Assembly: GCF_017993425.1 (NCBI RefSeq)
Contig: NZ_JAGOMQ010000026.1
Location: forward strand, 1 to 63,868
Reading direction: 5' to 3'
DNA length: 63,868 nt
Source of the DNA: Amaricoccus sp.
GTDB lineage: Bacteria > Pseudomonadota > Alphaproteobacteria > Rhodobacterales > Rhodobacteraceae
Every line of letters begins with the position of its first letter. Position 1 is the first letter of the stretch. The notes below the pieces were generated by a model that saw only the letters and a list, made by a program, of their open reading frames with translations, was not told where the DNA came from and did no database searches. The position numbers and the translations under genes were made by a program. This document shows, in pieces, positions 16,549 to 28,820 of the stretch.

Positions 16549-17784
16549 ATGAGGATTGGCAGCTTGGGGGCCGCGCTCGCCGGTTCCGTGGCGCTCTGGG
16601 GCGGGGCGGCTCTCGCGACCGATCTCGAGGTGACGCACTGGTGGACCTCCGGCGGCGAGGCCGCGGCGGTCGCCGAGCTGGCGAAGGCCTTCGACGCCAC
16701 CGGCAACCACTGGGTGGACGGCGCCATCGCCGGCGGCGGCTCGACGGCGCGGCCGATCATGATCTCCCGCATCACCGGCGGCGACCCGATGGCGGCGACC
16801 CAGTTCAATCATGGCCGCCAGGCGGAGGAGCTGGTCGAGTCCGGGCTGATGCGCGACCTGACCGACCTCGCCACGGCGGAGGACTGGGCGGGCGTGATGG
16901 CGGCGCCGGGGATGCTCGAGAGCTGCACGCTCGACGGCAAGATCTACTGCGTGCCGGTCAACATCCACTCCTGGCAGTGGCTGTGGCTCTCCAACAAGGC
17001 CTTCGCCGACGCGGGCGTGCCGGTGCCGACCAACTGGGACGAGTTCGTCGCCGCGGCCCCGAAGCTGCGCGAGGCGGGCAAGATCCCGCTCGCCATGGGC
17101 GGGCAGCCCTGGCAGCGCGCCGGCGCGTTCAACGTGATGATCAACGCGCTGGGCGGCAAGGACCTGACGATGAAGGTCTACGGCGACAAGGACGCCGAGG
17201 TCGCCGCCGGGCCGGAGATGGCGAGGATCTTCGCCGCCGCCGCAACGGCGCGCGAGATGGCCGAGGGCTCCAACGTCCAGGACTGGAACCAGGCGACCAA
17301 CATGGTCATCACCGACGCCGCGGGCGGCCAGATCATGGGCGACTGGGCGCAGGGCGAGTTCCAGGTGGCCGGCAAGGTCGCGGGCACGGACTATACCTGC
17401 CTGCCGGGCCTCGGCGTCACCGAGATGATCTCGACCGACGGCGACGCGTTCTACTTCCCGGTGCTGAAGGACGAGGAGAAGACCAAGGCGCAGGAGGTGC
17501 TCGCCTCGACGATGTTCAATCCCGAGGTGCAGGTCGCCTTCAACCTCAAGAAGGGCTCGCTGCCGATCCGCAAGGATGTCGACCTCGCCGCGGCCAACGA
17601 CTGCATGAAGAAGGGCCTCGCCATCCTCGCCAAGGGCGAGACCGTGGTCTCGACCAACCAGCTGATCAGCCCGGACACCAACACCCAGATCGAGCAGCTG
17701 ATGACCGAGTTCTTCAGCGACAAGTCGATCACCCCGGAGGACGCGCAGGCGCGCTTCGCCGAGATCATCGCCAACGCCGACTGA
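16549..17784 (+). CDS. Sugar ABC transporter substrate-binding protein
   Basis: A 411-residue periplasmic solute-binding protein of the CUT1 (family 1) type that delivers oligo- or monosaccharide to the two permeases downstream. The N-terminus has a signal peptide (MRIGSLGAALAGSVALWGGA, cleavage near ALA-TDLEV). The mature protein opens with EVTHWWTSGGEAAAVAELAK, typical of glucose/mannose-type binding proteins. Later marks are PVNIHSWQWLWLSNKAF and GQIMGDWAQGEF. ATG 16549 is preferred over ATG 16528 because GGGAGG lies five bases ahead and the signal peptide starts there. It is the first gene of a ten-gene operon and is followed by a strong intercistronic palindrome. Confidence 0.92.
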   Translation: MRIGSLGAALAGSVALWGGAALATDLEVTHWWTSGGEAAAVAELAKAFDATGNHWVDGAIAGGGSTARPIMISRITGGDPMAATQFNHGRQAEELVESGLMRDLTDLATAEDWAGVMAAPGMLESCTLDGKIYCVPVNIHSWQWLWLSNKAFADAGVPVPTNWDEFVAAAPKLREAGKIPLAMGGQPWQRAGAFNVMINALGGKDLTMKVYGDKDAEVAAGPEMARIFAAAATAREMAEGSNVQDWNQATNMVITDAAGGQIMGDWAQGEFQVAGKVAGTDYTCLPGLGVTEMISTDGDAFYFPVLKDEEKTKAQEVLASTMFNPEVQVAFNLKKGSLPIRKDVDLAAANDCMKKGLAILAKGETVVSTNQLISPDTNTQIEQLMTEFFSDKSITPEDAQARFAEIIANAD

Positions 17785-17797
17785 CGCCGGCGCACGA

Positions 17798-17823
17798 CCG
17801 CCGGCCCGGATCCGGGCCGGCGG
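17798..17823 (+). promoter_or_regulatory. Intercistronic palindrome after the binding-protein gene
   Basis: A perfect 26-base palindrome (left half CCGCCGGCCCGGA, right half its exact complement) sits 13 bases after the stop. In sugar ABC operons such hairpins protect the upstream message from 3' decay or partly terminate transcription, so that more binding protein than permease is made. There is no U-tract, so stabilisation is more likely than termination. Confidence 0.55.
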
Positions 17824-17854
17824 AACCTTTGGCTGACCAGCGGGGGGTGACCGC

Positions 17855-18745
17855 ATGGCCGCTCGGCGTCCGAACCAGCTCTTCCGCAATCTCAACGCGA
17901 AGATCGCCTCGGTTCCGATGATCCTGACCGCCGTCGTCGTGTTCTTCGGCGGCACGATCTGGACAATCGTGCATTCCTTCACGAACTCGAAGCTGCTGCC
18001 GCGGCTCAATTTCGTGGGGCTCGACCAGTACGAGCGGCTGTGGGGGACCAACCGCTGGCTGGTCTCGATCGAGAACCTGGCGATCTACGGCGTGCTGAGC
18101 CTGATCTTCAGCCTGGTGATCGGCTTCCTGCTGGCGACGCTGCTCGACCAGAAGATCCGCTTCGAGGACACGTTCCGCACGATCTTCCTCTATCCGTTCG
18201 CGCTCTCATTCATCGTGACGGGGCTGGTCTGGCAGTGGCTGCTGAACCCCGAGTTCGGCCTGCAGAGCGTCATCCGCAGGCTTGGCTTCGAGGGCTTCAC
18301 CTTCGACCCGCTCTACAATTCCGACATCGTCATCTACGGCATCCTGATCGCCGGCCTGTGGCAGGGCACGGGGCTCGTGATGTGCCTGATGCTCGCCGGG
18401 CTGCGCGGCATCGACGAGGACGTCTGGAAGGCGGCGCGCGTCGACGGCATCCCGACCTGGAAGACCTATCTCTTCGTCATCATCCCGATGATGCGGCCGG
18501 TCTTCATCACCACGCTGGTCATCATCACCTCCGGCATCGTCAAGCTCTACGACCTCGTGGTGGCGCAGACCGGCGGCGGCCCGGGCATCGCCTCGGAGGT
18601 GCCGGCGAAATACGTCTACGACATGATGTTCCTCGCCCAGAACCTCGGGCAGGGCTTCGCCGCCTCGTCGATGATGCTGCTGACCGTGGCGATCATCCTC
18701 ATCCCGTGGGCCTACCTCGAGTTCGGAGGCAAGCGCCGTGTCTAA
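17855..18745 (+). CDS. Sugar ABC transporter permease 1 (MalF/UgpA-like)
   Basis: A 296-residue inner-membrane protein with six helices (first helix ~residues 20-42) and the ATPase-contacting EAA loop EDVWKAARVDGIPTWKTYLF at about residues 190-210. It is a binding-protein-dependent permease of the CUT1 class. ATG 17855 is preceded by GGGGGG at a usable distance. It overlaps the second permease gene by eight bases, a sign of translational coupling. Confidence 0.92.
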   Translation: MAARRPNQLFRNLNAKIASVPMILTAVVVFFGGTIWTIVHSFTNSKLLPRLNFVGLDQYERLWGTNRWLVSIENLAIYGVLSLIFSLVIGFLLATLLDQKIRFEDTFRTIFLYPFALSFIVTGLVWQWLLNPEFGLQSVIRRLGFEGFTFDPLYNSDIVIYGILIAGLWQGTGLVMCLMLAGLRGIDEDVWKAARVDGIPTWKTYLFVIIPMMRPVFITTLVIITSGIVKLYDLVVAQTGGGPGIASEVPAKYVYDMMFLAQNLGQGFAASSMMLLTVAIILIPWAYLEFGGKRRV

Positions 18746-19691
18746 TCCCGCCGCCATCGCCGGCGCCGTGCTCGCCGACGCCGCCATCGAGCGCGAAGCC
18801 GCCGCGTTCGGGGCGGGCCCCCGCGGCGCCCGGCCGCGCCCGACCTTCTCGCGCCGCAACGTCTTCCTCTACGGCACGCTGATCCTCGTCGCGGTCTACT
18901 ACCTGCTGCCGCTCTACGTGATGGTGGTGACCTCGCTGAAGGGGATGCCCGAGATCCGCCTCGGCAACATCTTCGCGCCGCCCGTGGAGGTGACGTTCGA
19001 GCCCTGGGTGAAGGCCTGGGCGACCGCCTGCACGGGGCTGAACTGCGACGGGCTCTCGCGCGGCTTCTGGAACTCGGTGCGGATCACCGTGCCGTCGGTG
19101 ATCATCTCGATCGCCATCGCCAGCGTGAACGGCTACGCGCTCGCCAACTGGAAGTTCAAGGGCTCGGAGACCTTCTTCGCCATCCTGATCTTCGGGGCGT
19201 TCATCCCCTATCAGGTGATGCTCTATCCGATCGTGATCCTGCTGCGCGAGATGGGCCTCTACGGCACGCTCTGGGGCCTCGTCGTCGTCCACTCGATCTT
19301 CGGGATGCCGATCCTGACGCTCCTTTTCCGCAACTACTTCACCTCCGTGCCGGAGGAGCTCTTCAAGGCCGCCCGCGTCGACGGGGCCGGGTTCTGGGCG
19401 ATCTACTTCAAGATCATGCTGCCGATGGCGCTGCCGATCTTCGTCGTCGCCATCATCCTCCAGGTCACGGGCATCTGGAACGACTTCCTCTTCGGCGTCG
19501 TCTATACCAAGCCCGACACCTATCCGATGACGGTTCAGCTCAACAACATCGTCAACTCGGTGCAGGGCGTGAAGGAATACAACGTCAACATGGCGGCGAC
19601 GATCATCACCGGCCTGGTGCCGCTCGCCATCTACTTCGTCTCCGGCAAGCTGTTCGTGCGCGGCATCGCCGCGGGCGCCGTGAAAGGGTGA
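18738..19691 (+). CDS. Sugar ABC transporter permease 2 (MalG/UgpE-like)
   Basis: A 317-residue permease partner. A ~45-residue cytoplasmic N-terminus precedes the first helix (NVFLYGTLILVAVYYLLPLY). The EAA loop is EELFKAARVDGAGFWAIYFK. The GTG start has GGAGG nine bases upstream, inside the end of permease 1. It forms the heterodimeric channel with permease 1 and is followed six bases later by the ATPase gene. Confidence 0.92.
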   Translation: MSNPAAIAGAVLADAAIEREAAAFGAGPRGARPRPTFSRRNVFLYGTLILVAVYYLLPLYVMVVTSLKGMPEIRLGNIFAPPVEVTFEPWVKAWATACTGLNCDGLSRGFWNSVRITVPSVIISIAIASVNGYALANWKFKGSETFFAILIFGAFIPYQVMLYPIVILLREMGLYGTLWGLVVVHSIFGMPILTLLFRNYFTSVPEELFKAARVDGAGFWAIYFKIMLPMALPIFVVAIILQVTGIWNDFLFGVVYTKPDTYPMTVQLNNIVNSVQGVKEYNVNMAATIITGLVPLAIYFVSGKLFVRGIAAGAVKG

Positions 19692-19696
19692 GCCTC

Positions 19697-20787
<1,091 letters not shown>

Positions 20788-20788
<1 letters not shown>

Positions 20789-23268
20789 TGCACGACCTCA
20801 GCGGCATCTGGGACCTCGCCGACGGCGAGGGCGAGCACCGCGTGCCGATGGCCGTCCCGGGCGACGTCCATTCGGCGTTGCTCGCGGCCGGGGTGATCCC
20901 CGACCCTTACGTCGGCCGCAACGAGGACGCCGTGCGCTGGGTGGTGGACCGCGACTGGACGCTGACGCGGCGGTTCCGGCACTGGTCCAACGTGGAGACG
21001 ACGCACACCTTCTTCGCCGACTGCCTCGACTGCATCGCCGAGGTGCGGCTGAACGGCGCGCTGATCGGGCGGTCGGAGACGGCGTTCCGGGCGGTGGCCT
21101 GGGACGTGTCGGGCGCGCTCGTCGAGGGCGAGAACGTGCTGGAGATCACCTTCCGCTCGGCGACCGCCGAGGCGAATCGGCGCGCAGTGGAGCAGCCCTT
21201 CCCCGTGCCCTACCACAAGGGCAACTGCCCGATCCCGAACGGCAACATGCTGCGCAAGCCCCAGTGCGACTTCGGCTGGGACTGGGGCATCGCGCTCGCG
21301 CCGGTCAGCGTCTCCGGCGCCATCGGCATCGCCCGCGGCGCGGGGGTTTTCCGCGACGTGCAGGTCGTGCAGCGGCACCTTGCAGGGCGCGTGCGCGTCG
21401 CGGTGACGGCGCGGATCGACGGGGTGGCGATCGGGGAGACGGCGTTCACCAGCGAGGGGGCTCCCCCCGAGCTCGTGCCCTGGAAGGTCTGGCTGTGCGG
21501 GGTGGAGGCGTCGGGCGTCGTGGAGGCCGATGCGGAGCGGCGGGTGGTGTTTCGCGCCGAGCTGGACATCGAGAGCCCCGAGCTCTGGCATCCCGCCGGC
21601 TACGGGGCGCAGCCGATCCACGAGCTGAGGATCGCGGCGCGCGGGCTGCGCCGCGTGCTGCCGGTGGCGCTGCGCGACGTGCGGCTGGTCTCGGAGCCCG
21701 ACGCGGCGGGGCGGAGCCTTGCGCTGCACGTCAACGGGCGGCCGGTGTTCTGCCGGGGGGCCAACTGGATCCCGGCGGACGCGCTGCCCGGGCGGATCAC
21801 CGCGGAGAGGACCCGCGCCCTGCTGCAATCGGCGGCGGACGCGAACATGAACATGATCCGCGTCTGGGGCGGGGGGCGCTACGAGCCGGACTCGTTCTAC
21901 GAGGCCTGCGACGCGCTCGGGCTGCTCGTCTGGCAGGACTTCATGTTCGCCTGCCATCTCTACCCGTCGACGGAGGCCTTCCTCGCCGAGGTCGGCCGCG
22001 AGGTGGAGGAGCAGGCGGCGCGGCTCGGGCGCTTCGTCGCGCTCTGGTGCGGCGACAACGAGCTGCTCGGCGCCCTCGGCTGGTTCGAGGAGAGCCGGGC
22101 CAACCGCGACCGCTACCTCGTCGCCTACGACCGGTTGAACCGCACGATCGAGGCGAGCCTGAAGCGCGTCGATCCGGGGGCCAACTGGTGGCCTTCCTCG
22201 CCCTCGCCGGGGCCGATGAGCTTCGGCGACGCCTGGCACGACGACAGCTCGGGCGACATGCATTTCTGGTCGGTCTGGCACGAGGGCCGCGACTTCGAGC
22301 ACTACCGCGACGTAAGGCCGCGCTTCTGCTCGGAATTCGGCTTCCAGTCCTATCCGTCGATGGAGGTCGTGCGCAGCTTCGCGGGGCCGGAGGATCTCAA
22401 CATCGCCTCGCCGGTGATGGAGAGCCACCAGAAGGACGCCGGCGGCGCCGCCCGCATCGCCGGGACGATGTTCCGCTACTTCCGCTTCCCGGAGGGATTC
22501 GGGAACTTCGTCTGGTTGAGCCAGATCCAGCAGGGCGTCGCCCTCAAGACGGCCGTGGACTACTGGCGCAGCCTCAAGCCGCATTGCATGGGCACGCTCT
22601 ACTGGCAGCTCAACGACGTCTGGCCCGGGCCGAGCTGGTCGAGCCTCGACTACCGCGGCGGCTGGAAGCTCCTCCACCACATGGCCCGGCGGTTCTTCGC
22701 GCCGGTGAACGTGGCGGCGATCCCGGAGGGGCAGGGCTTCCGTCTCGTCGGGATCAATGACACCGCGGCGCCCGTCGAGGTGACGGTCGAGGCCTTCGCC
22801 GCCGCGATGGACGGCGCGACCCGCGCGCTCGGCTGCACGACCGCCCGGGTCGGGACCGAGGCGGCCGCGCCGCTCGGCGAGGCGGCGGTCGGGCCGGGCG
22901 AGATCCTCGCCTTTCGCTGGCGGGCGTCGAACGGCGCGGCGGGGGGCGACCACGCGCTCGCCGGCCGCTACAAGGGACTGGACCTTCGGGATCCCGGCCT
23001 GACGGTCACGACGGAGAGCCGCGACGGCGCCTGCGTCGCGACGGTGGCGACGCAGGCCCTCGCGCTCTTCGTGACGCTCGAGGCCGACCGGCCGGGCCGG
23101 TTCTCGACCAACGCGCTCACGCTCTTCCCCGGCCATCCGGCCGAGATCGTCTTCACCCCCGCCGACGGCGAGCCCGCCGACGTGCGCCTGACCACGCGCG
23201 ACCTCTGGTCGAGCGCCCGACCGCCCGCGCCGGTGGCAAGCCATTCGGCAAGCCCGATTCCAGCCTGA
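20788..23268 (+). CDS. Glycoside hydrolase family 2, beta-mannosidase-like
   Basis: An 826-residue cytoplasmic enzyme (no signal peptide) that should release non-reducing-end beta-mannose from imported manno-oligosaccharides. The GH2 order is visible: jelly-roll domain (IWDLADGEGEHRVPMAVPGD), Ig-like domain, TIM barrel with GANWIPADALPGR and RVWGGGRYEPDSFYEACD, and a C-terminal beta-domain. The acid/base Glu425 lies in WCGDNELLG and the nucleophile Glu516 in CSEFGFQSYPS. The ~91-residue separation matches characterised beta-mannosidases. The start overlaps the ATPase stop. The length is that of the beta-mannosidase rather than the beta-galactosidase branch. Confidence 0.92.
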
Positions 23269-23299
23269 TTCCAGCCGCTTTCCAGCCGAGGAAATCCCG

Positions 23300-24055
23300 A
23301 TGACCGACTTCTCCTTCCAGCTCTTCAGCGCGCGGAACTTCCCGCCGCTCGCCGACGTCCTCTCCATGGTCGCCGCCGCCGGCTACAAGGGCGTCGAGGG
23401 CTACGGCGCGCTCTACGCCGACGACGCCAAGGTCGCGGAACTGAAGGCTAATCTCGCCTCCTCCGGCCTGAGGATGCCGACGGGGCACTTCGCCCTCCAG
23501 ATGATCGAGGACGAGCCGGGCAAGGTCGTCGAGATCGCCCGCGCCCTCGGCGTCGCGACGGTCTATTGCCCCTTCCTGATGCCCGCCGACCGCCCAAGCG
23601 ACGGAAAAGGCTGGGAAAACTTCGGCCGCCGCCTCGCCGCGGCGGGCGCTCCGCTCAAGGCCGAGGGCCTCGGCTTCGGCTGGCACAACCACGCCTTCGA
23701 GTTCGAGAAGACCCCCGACGGCGCCATCCCGCAGGCGGCGATCTTCGAGGGCGGGCCGGATCTGGAATGGGAGGCCGACATCGCCTGGGTCATCAAGGGC
23801 GGCGCGGATCCGCTTGAATACATCCGGCTTTTCGGCCCGAGGATCACTGCCGTCCACGTGAAGGACATCGCCCCCGCCGGCCAGAACGCCGACGAGGACG
23901 GCTGGGCCGACGTCGGCTACGGCACGGTCGACTGGAAGGGCCTGATGGCGGCGCTGCGCGACACCCCGGCCCGGAATTTCGTCATGGAGCACGACAACCC
24001 CAAGGACGCGAAGCGCTTCGCGGAGCGCTCGATCGAGGCCGCCAAGGCGCTGTGA
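23300..24055 (+). CDS. Sugar phosphate isomerase/epimerase (TIM barrel)
   Basis: A 251-residue xylose-isomerase-like TIM-barrel protein of the IolE/hydroxypyruvate-isomerase superfamily. Visible metal/substrate positions include GWHNHAFEFE, LEWEADIAWV, ITAVHVKDI and FVMEHDNPKD. These enzymes isomerise or epimerise sugars or keto-acids with a divalent metal; the exact substrate is unknown. It starts 31 bases after the mannosidase, and its stop overlaps a GTG that leads into the next gene. The short gap contains three repeats of TTCCAGCC. Confidence 0.88.
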   Translation: MTDFSFQLFSARNFPPLADVLSMVAAAGYKGVEGYGALYADDAKVAELKANLASSGLRMPTGHFALQMIEDEPGKVVEIARALGVATVYCPFLMPADRPSDGKGWENFGRRLAAAGAPLKAEGLGFGWHNHAFEFEKTPDGAIPQAAIFEGGPDLEWEADIAWVIKGGADPLEYIRLFGPRITAVHVKDIAPAGQNADEDGWADVGYGTVDWKGLMAALRDTPARNFVMEHDNPKDAKRFAERSIEAAKAL

Positions 24056-24066
24056 GGAAATCGGAC

Positions 24067-25214
24067 ATGACCCGAGAGCTCGGCATCGGCATCATCGGCT
24101 GCGGCAACATCTCGGCCGCCTACTTCAAGCTCGCGCCCCTGTTCCGCGGGCTCTCCATGCGCGCCTGCGCCGACATGAACCCCGCCGCGGCGCAGGCCCG
24201 CGCGGCGGAGTTCGGCGTCGAGGCGCAGAGCGTCGAGGCGCTGCTGGCCAACCTCGCGGTGGACGTCGTCATCAACCTGACCATCCCGGCGGCGCATTAC
24301 GAGGTCTCGAAGGCGGCGCTGGAGGCGGGCAAGCACGTCTATTCGGAAAAGCCCTTCGTCCTCGGCGTCGAGGAGGGGCTGGAGCTGAAGCGCCTCGCCG
24401 ACGCCAGCGGCCTGCGGGTCGGCTCGGCGCCCGACACCTTCCTCGGCGGCGCGCACCAGTATGCGCGCAAGCTCGTCGACGACGGCGCGATCGGCACGCC
24501 GACCTCGGGCACGGCCTTCGTGATGTCCTTCGGCATGGAGCACTGGCACCCGAACCCGGACTTCTTCTTCCTGCCGGGGGCCGGGCCGATCCTCGACCTC
24601 GGGCCCTACTACCTCGCCGATCTCTTCAACCTGATCGGGCCGGTGCGCCGGGTGGTGGCGCTGACCGGCTCGGCCACGCCGACCCGGACGATCCTGACGG
24701 AGGGGCCGCGCCAGGGGGAGACGATCCCCGTCAAGACGCCGACGACGATCCATGCGCTCCTCGACTTCGAGTCCGGCGCGCAGGTCACGCTGGCGGCGAG
24801 CTGGGACGTGGCGGCGACACGCCACCGCAACATAGAGCTCTACGGCGCCGACGGGGCGCTGTTCGTCCCCGACCCGAACTGGTTCGGCGGGGTGGTCGAG
24901 CTGACCAGCGGCCGCTCCGGCAAGATCGAGGAGGTGAGCCAGTGGAACCACCCCTTCGGCGTGCCGAACGACGAGCGGCCGCACGGGGTCTACGCCAACT
25001 ACCGCACCGCCGGGCTCGCCGACATGGCGATGGCGATCATCGAGGGGCGCGAGTCGCGCTGCTCGCTGGAGCGGGCGCTGCACGGGATCGACGTGATGAC
25101 CGGCATCCTGCGCTCGGGCGAGGCGGGCGGCTTCGTCGACATGCGCACCACCTGCACCCGGCCGGAGGCGCTGGGGCCGGAGGCGGCGCGAGCGCTGCTG
25201 GCGACGGTGCCGGC

Positions 25215-25218
<4 letters not shown>
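24067..25218 (+). CDS. Gfo/Idh/MocA-family oxidoreductase
   Basis: A 383-residue NAD(P)-dependent sugar dehydrogenase/oxidoreductase. The Rossmann motif is GIIGCGNIS at the N-terminus, the catalytic-Lys signature is YSEKPF (about residue 95), and an alpha/beta C-terminal domain (DLGPYYLADLFNLIGPVRRV) follows. ATG 24067 has GAGGAA upstream. It overlaps the following aldo/keto reductase by four bases (GTGA). In this operon it probably interconverts hydroxyl and keto groups on a released sugar together with the TIM-barrel isomerase. Confidence 0.9.
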
Positions 25219-26243
<1,025 letters not shown>

Positions 26244-26279
26244 CGTGGCCGCGGCCCGACGAGGAGGCTGGGGAGAGAC

Positions 26280-27875
26280 ATGATCCGCAATCCGATCCTG
26301 CCGGGGTTCAACCCGGACCCGTCGATCTGCCGCGTCGGGGAGGACTACTACATCGCCACCTCGACCTTCGAGTGGTATCCCGGCGTGCAGATCCACCACT
26401 CGCGCGATCTGGTGAACTGGACGCTGGTGCGCCGGCCGCTGGAGCGGGCGGACCAGCTCGACATGCGGGGCGAGCCGGACAGTTGCGGGGTCTGGGCGCC
26501 GTGCCTCAGCTGGGCGGACGGGCGGTTCTGGCTGATCTACACCGACGTGAAGCGCTACGACGGCAACTTCAAGGACGCGCACAACTACCTCGTGACCGCG
26601 GAGCGGATCGAGGACGCGTGGTCGGAGCGCACCTACATGAACTCGTCGGGGTTCGATCCCTCGCTCTTCCACGACGACGACGGACGCAAGTGGTTCGTCA
26701 ACCAGCAGTGGAAGCACGACGCCGACAGCGTCGGCGGGCGGCCGCGGGGGACGGCGTTCGACGGCATCCTGCTGCAGGAGTATGACCACGCCCGGCGCAG
26801 GCTGGTCGGGCCGATCCGCAACATCTTCGCCGGATCGCCGCTGGCGCTGGTCGAGGGGCCGCATCTCTTCAAGCGGGGCGGGTGGTACTACCTGACGACC
26901 GCCGAGGGGGGCACGGGCTACGACCATGCCGTGACCATGGCGCGGTCGCGCGACATCGGCGGGCCCTACGAGCTGCATCCGACGACGCATCTCCTCACCG
27001 CGAAGGATGCGCCGGAGGCGCCCCTGCAACGGACCGGGCACGGGCAGATCGTCGAGACGCCGGCGGGCGAGACCTATCACACCCACCTGTGCAGCCGGCC
27101 GCTGGCCGGGCTGCGGCGCTCGCCGCTCGGGCGGGAGACGGCGATCCAGAAGCTCGTCTGGGGCGAGGACGGCTGGCCGCGGCTTGCCCAGGGCGGGCTG
27201 GTCCCGGCGGTGGACGTGCCGGCGCCGACCGACGCGGAGCCGGCGGCGCCGCGGGCGGTGGAGCGGGTCCTCGACGGCGACCGCCTGCCGCCGGAGTTCC
27301 AGTGGCTGCGCAGCCCGGAGCCGGAGCGGCTGTTCACGCTGACCGGCTCGGCGCTGCGGCTCCATGCCCGCGAGTCGATCGGGTCTTGGTTCGAGCAGGC
27401 GCTGGTGGCGCGGCGGCAGGAGCATCTCGCCTACCGGGCCGAGACCGAGGTGGCGTTCGAGCCGGAGACCTACCAGCAGGCGGCCGGGCTCACGACCTAC
27501 TACAACCGCTCGAAATTCCACTTCCTCGCGGTGACCTGGACCAAGGGGATCGGGCGGTCGCTGACGATCATGAGCTGCCCGGGCGACTGGCCGGACGGCA
27601 GGCTGTCGTTCCCGCTGGGGACGCCGATCCCGATCCCGGCCGGGCCGGTCGGGCTCGCGGTCGAGGTGGACCACGCGGCTCAGCGCTTCCTGGTGCGGCT
27701 GGAGCAGGGCTGGACCCGGGTCGGGCCGGAGCTCGACGCGAGCGTGATCTCGGACGAGGGCGGAAGGGGCGAGCACGGCTCGTTCACCGGGGCCTTCGTC
27801 GGCATGGCCGCCTTCGACACTTCCGGCCGGGTCCTCCCGGCCGACTTCCGCCGTTTCGACTATTTTCCGGGGTGA
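26280..27875 (+). CDS. Glycoside hydrolase family 43 beta-xylosidase
   Basis: A 531-residue cytoplasmic enzyme that removes xylose (or arabinose) from non-reducing ends. The five-bladed propeller carries the base Asp13 (GFNPDPSICR), the pKa-tuning Asp126 (SSGFDPSLFHDDDG) and the acid Glu192 (LVEGPHLFKR). A C-terminal beta-sandwich (from ~residue 330, RQEHLAYRAETEVAFEP) is typical of the larger GH43 xylosidases. It lies 36 bases after the aldo/keto reductase with GGGGAG ahead of its ATG. Together with the GH2 enzyme it indicates mixed mannose/xylose-containing substrates. Confidence 0.92.
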   Translation: MIRNPILPGFNPDPSICRVGEDYYIATSTFEWYPGVQIHHSRDLVNWTLVRRPLERADQLDMRGEPDSCGVWAPCLSWADGRFWLIYTDVKRYDGNFKDAHNYLVTAERIEDAWSERTYMNSSGFDPSLFHDDDGRKWFVNQQWKHDADSVGGRPRGTAFDGILLQEYDHARRRLVGPIRNIFAGSPLALVEGPHLFKRGGWYYLTTAEGGTGYDHAVTMARSRDIGGPYELHPTTHLLTAKDAPEAPLQRTGHGQIVETPAGETYHTHLCSRPLAGLRRSPLGRETAIQKLVWGEDGWPRLAQGGLVPAVDVPAPTDAEPAAPRAVERVLDGDRLPPEFQWLRSPEPERLFTLTGSALRLHARESIGSWFEQALVARRQEHLAYRAETEVAFEPETYQQAAGLTTYYNRSKFHFLAVTWTKGIGRSLTIMSCPGDWPDGRLSFPLGTPIPIPAGPVGLAVEVDHAAQRFLVRLEQGWTRVGPELDASVISDEGGRGEHGSFTGAFVGMAAFDTSGRVLPADFRRFDYFPG

Positions 27876-27880
27876 GGGCG

Positions 27881-28765
27881 ATGCGGGTTCTGTTCACGGG
27901 CGGGTCGGGCAAGGCGGGGCGGCATGTCGTGCCCTGGCTGATCGGGCGGGGCCACCGGGTGGTGAACGTCGACCTGACGCCGCTGCCGGGGGTCGACACC
28001 ATCAAGGCCGACGTCACCGACGTCGGCCAGATGTTCAACGTGCTGACGAGCTACGGGAACCTCGGCGAGCTCGACGCCGGGACCGGACCCGCGCCTTACG
28101 ACGCGGTGGTGCATTTCGCGGCGATCCCGCGGATCCTGATCGAGCCGGACGACGAGACCTTCCGGGTCAACACCATGGGGACCTACGCCGTCCTCGAGGC
28201 GGCGGTGAAGCTCGGGGTCCGCAAGATCGTCGTCGCCTCGTCGGAGACCACCTACGGGGTGTGCTTCTCGGACGGGCGGACGGATCCGCGGAGCCTGCCG
28301 CTGGAGGAGGACTACGACGTCGACCCGATGGACAGCTACGGGCTCTCCAAGGTGCTGAACGAGGTCACGGCGCGGAGCTTCGCGCGGCGGTCGGGGGCGG
28401 ACATCTATGCGCTCCGGATCGGCAACGTGATAGAGCCGCACGAGTATGCGACGCTGTTCCCGGGCTATTTCGCCAACCCGGAGGTTCGGCGGCGCAACGC
28501 CTTCTCCTACATCGACGCGCGCGACCTCGGGCAGATCGTCGACCGCTGCCTCGCCGTCGACGGGCTCGGCTTCCAGGTGTTCAACGCCGGCAACGATGAC
28601 GTCGGGATGAACATCCCCACGGCGGAGCTGATCGCGCGGTTCTACCCGGGCGTGCCGGTGACGCGGGCGCTCGGCGAGCACGAGGCGCTGTTCTCGAACC
28701 GCAAGATCCGGGAGGTGCTGGGCTTCCGCGAGGAGCACGACTGGCGGAAATACGTGGCCGGATGA
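27881..28765 (+). CDS. NAD(P)-dependent epimerase/uronate-dehydrogenase-like
   Basis: A 294-residue extended SDR. The cofactor motif is FTGGSGKAGRHV, then VVHFAAIPR, the catalytic Ser/Thr in SSETTYG, and Tyr/Lys in SYGLSKVLNE. The family includes UDP-sugar epimerases and the bacterial uronate dehydrogenases, which are of similar size and often lie beside hemicellulase genes; glucuronic acid side groups of xylan would be a fitting substrate. ATG 27881 has GAGGG upstream. It is the last gene of the operon, followed by a MITE-like repeat. Confidence 0.85.
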   Translation: MRVLFTGGSGKAGRHVVPWLIGRGHRVVNVDLTPLPGVDTIKADVTDVGQMFNVLTSYGNLGELDAGTGPAPYDAVVHFAAIPRILIEPDDETFRVNTMGTYAVLEAAVKLGVRKIVVASSETTYGVCFSDGRTDPRSLPLEEDYDVDPMDSYGLSKVLNEVTARSFARRSGADIYALRIGNVIEPHEYATLFPGYFANPEVRRRNAFSYIDARDLGQIVDRCLAVDGLGFQVFNAGNDDVGMNIPTAELIARFYPGVPVTRALGEHEALFSNRKIREVLGFREEHDWRKYVAG

Positions 28766-28820
28766 AGGCGTATCACAGTGGGACGCTATTCAACGGTTTG
28801 TTTTTTCTGGAAAATCTAGA

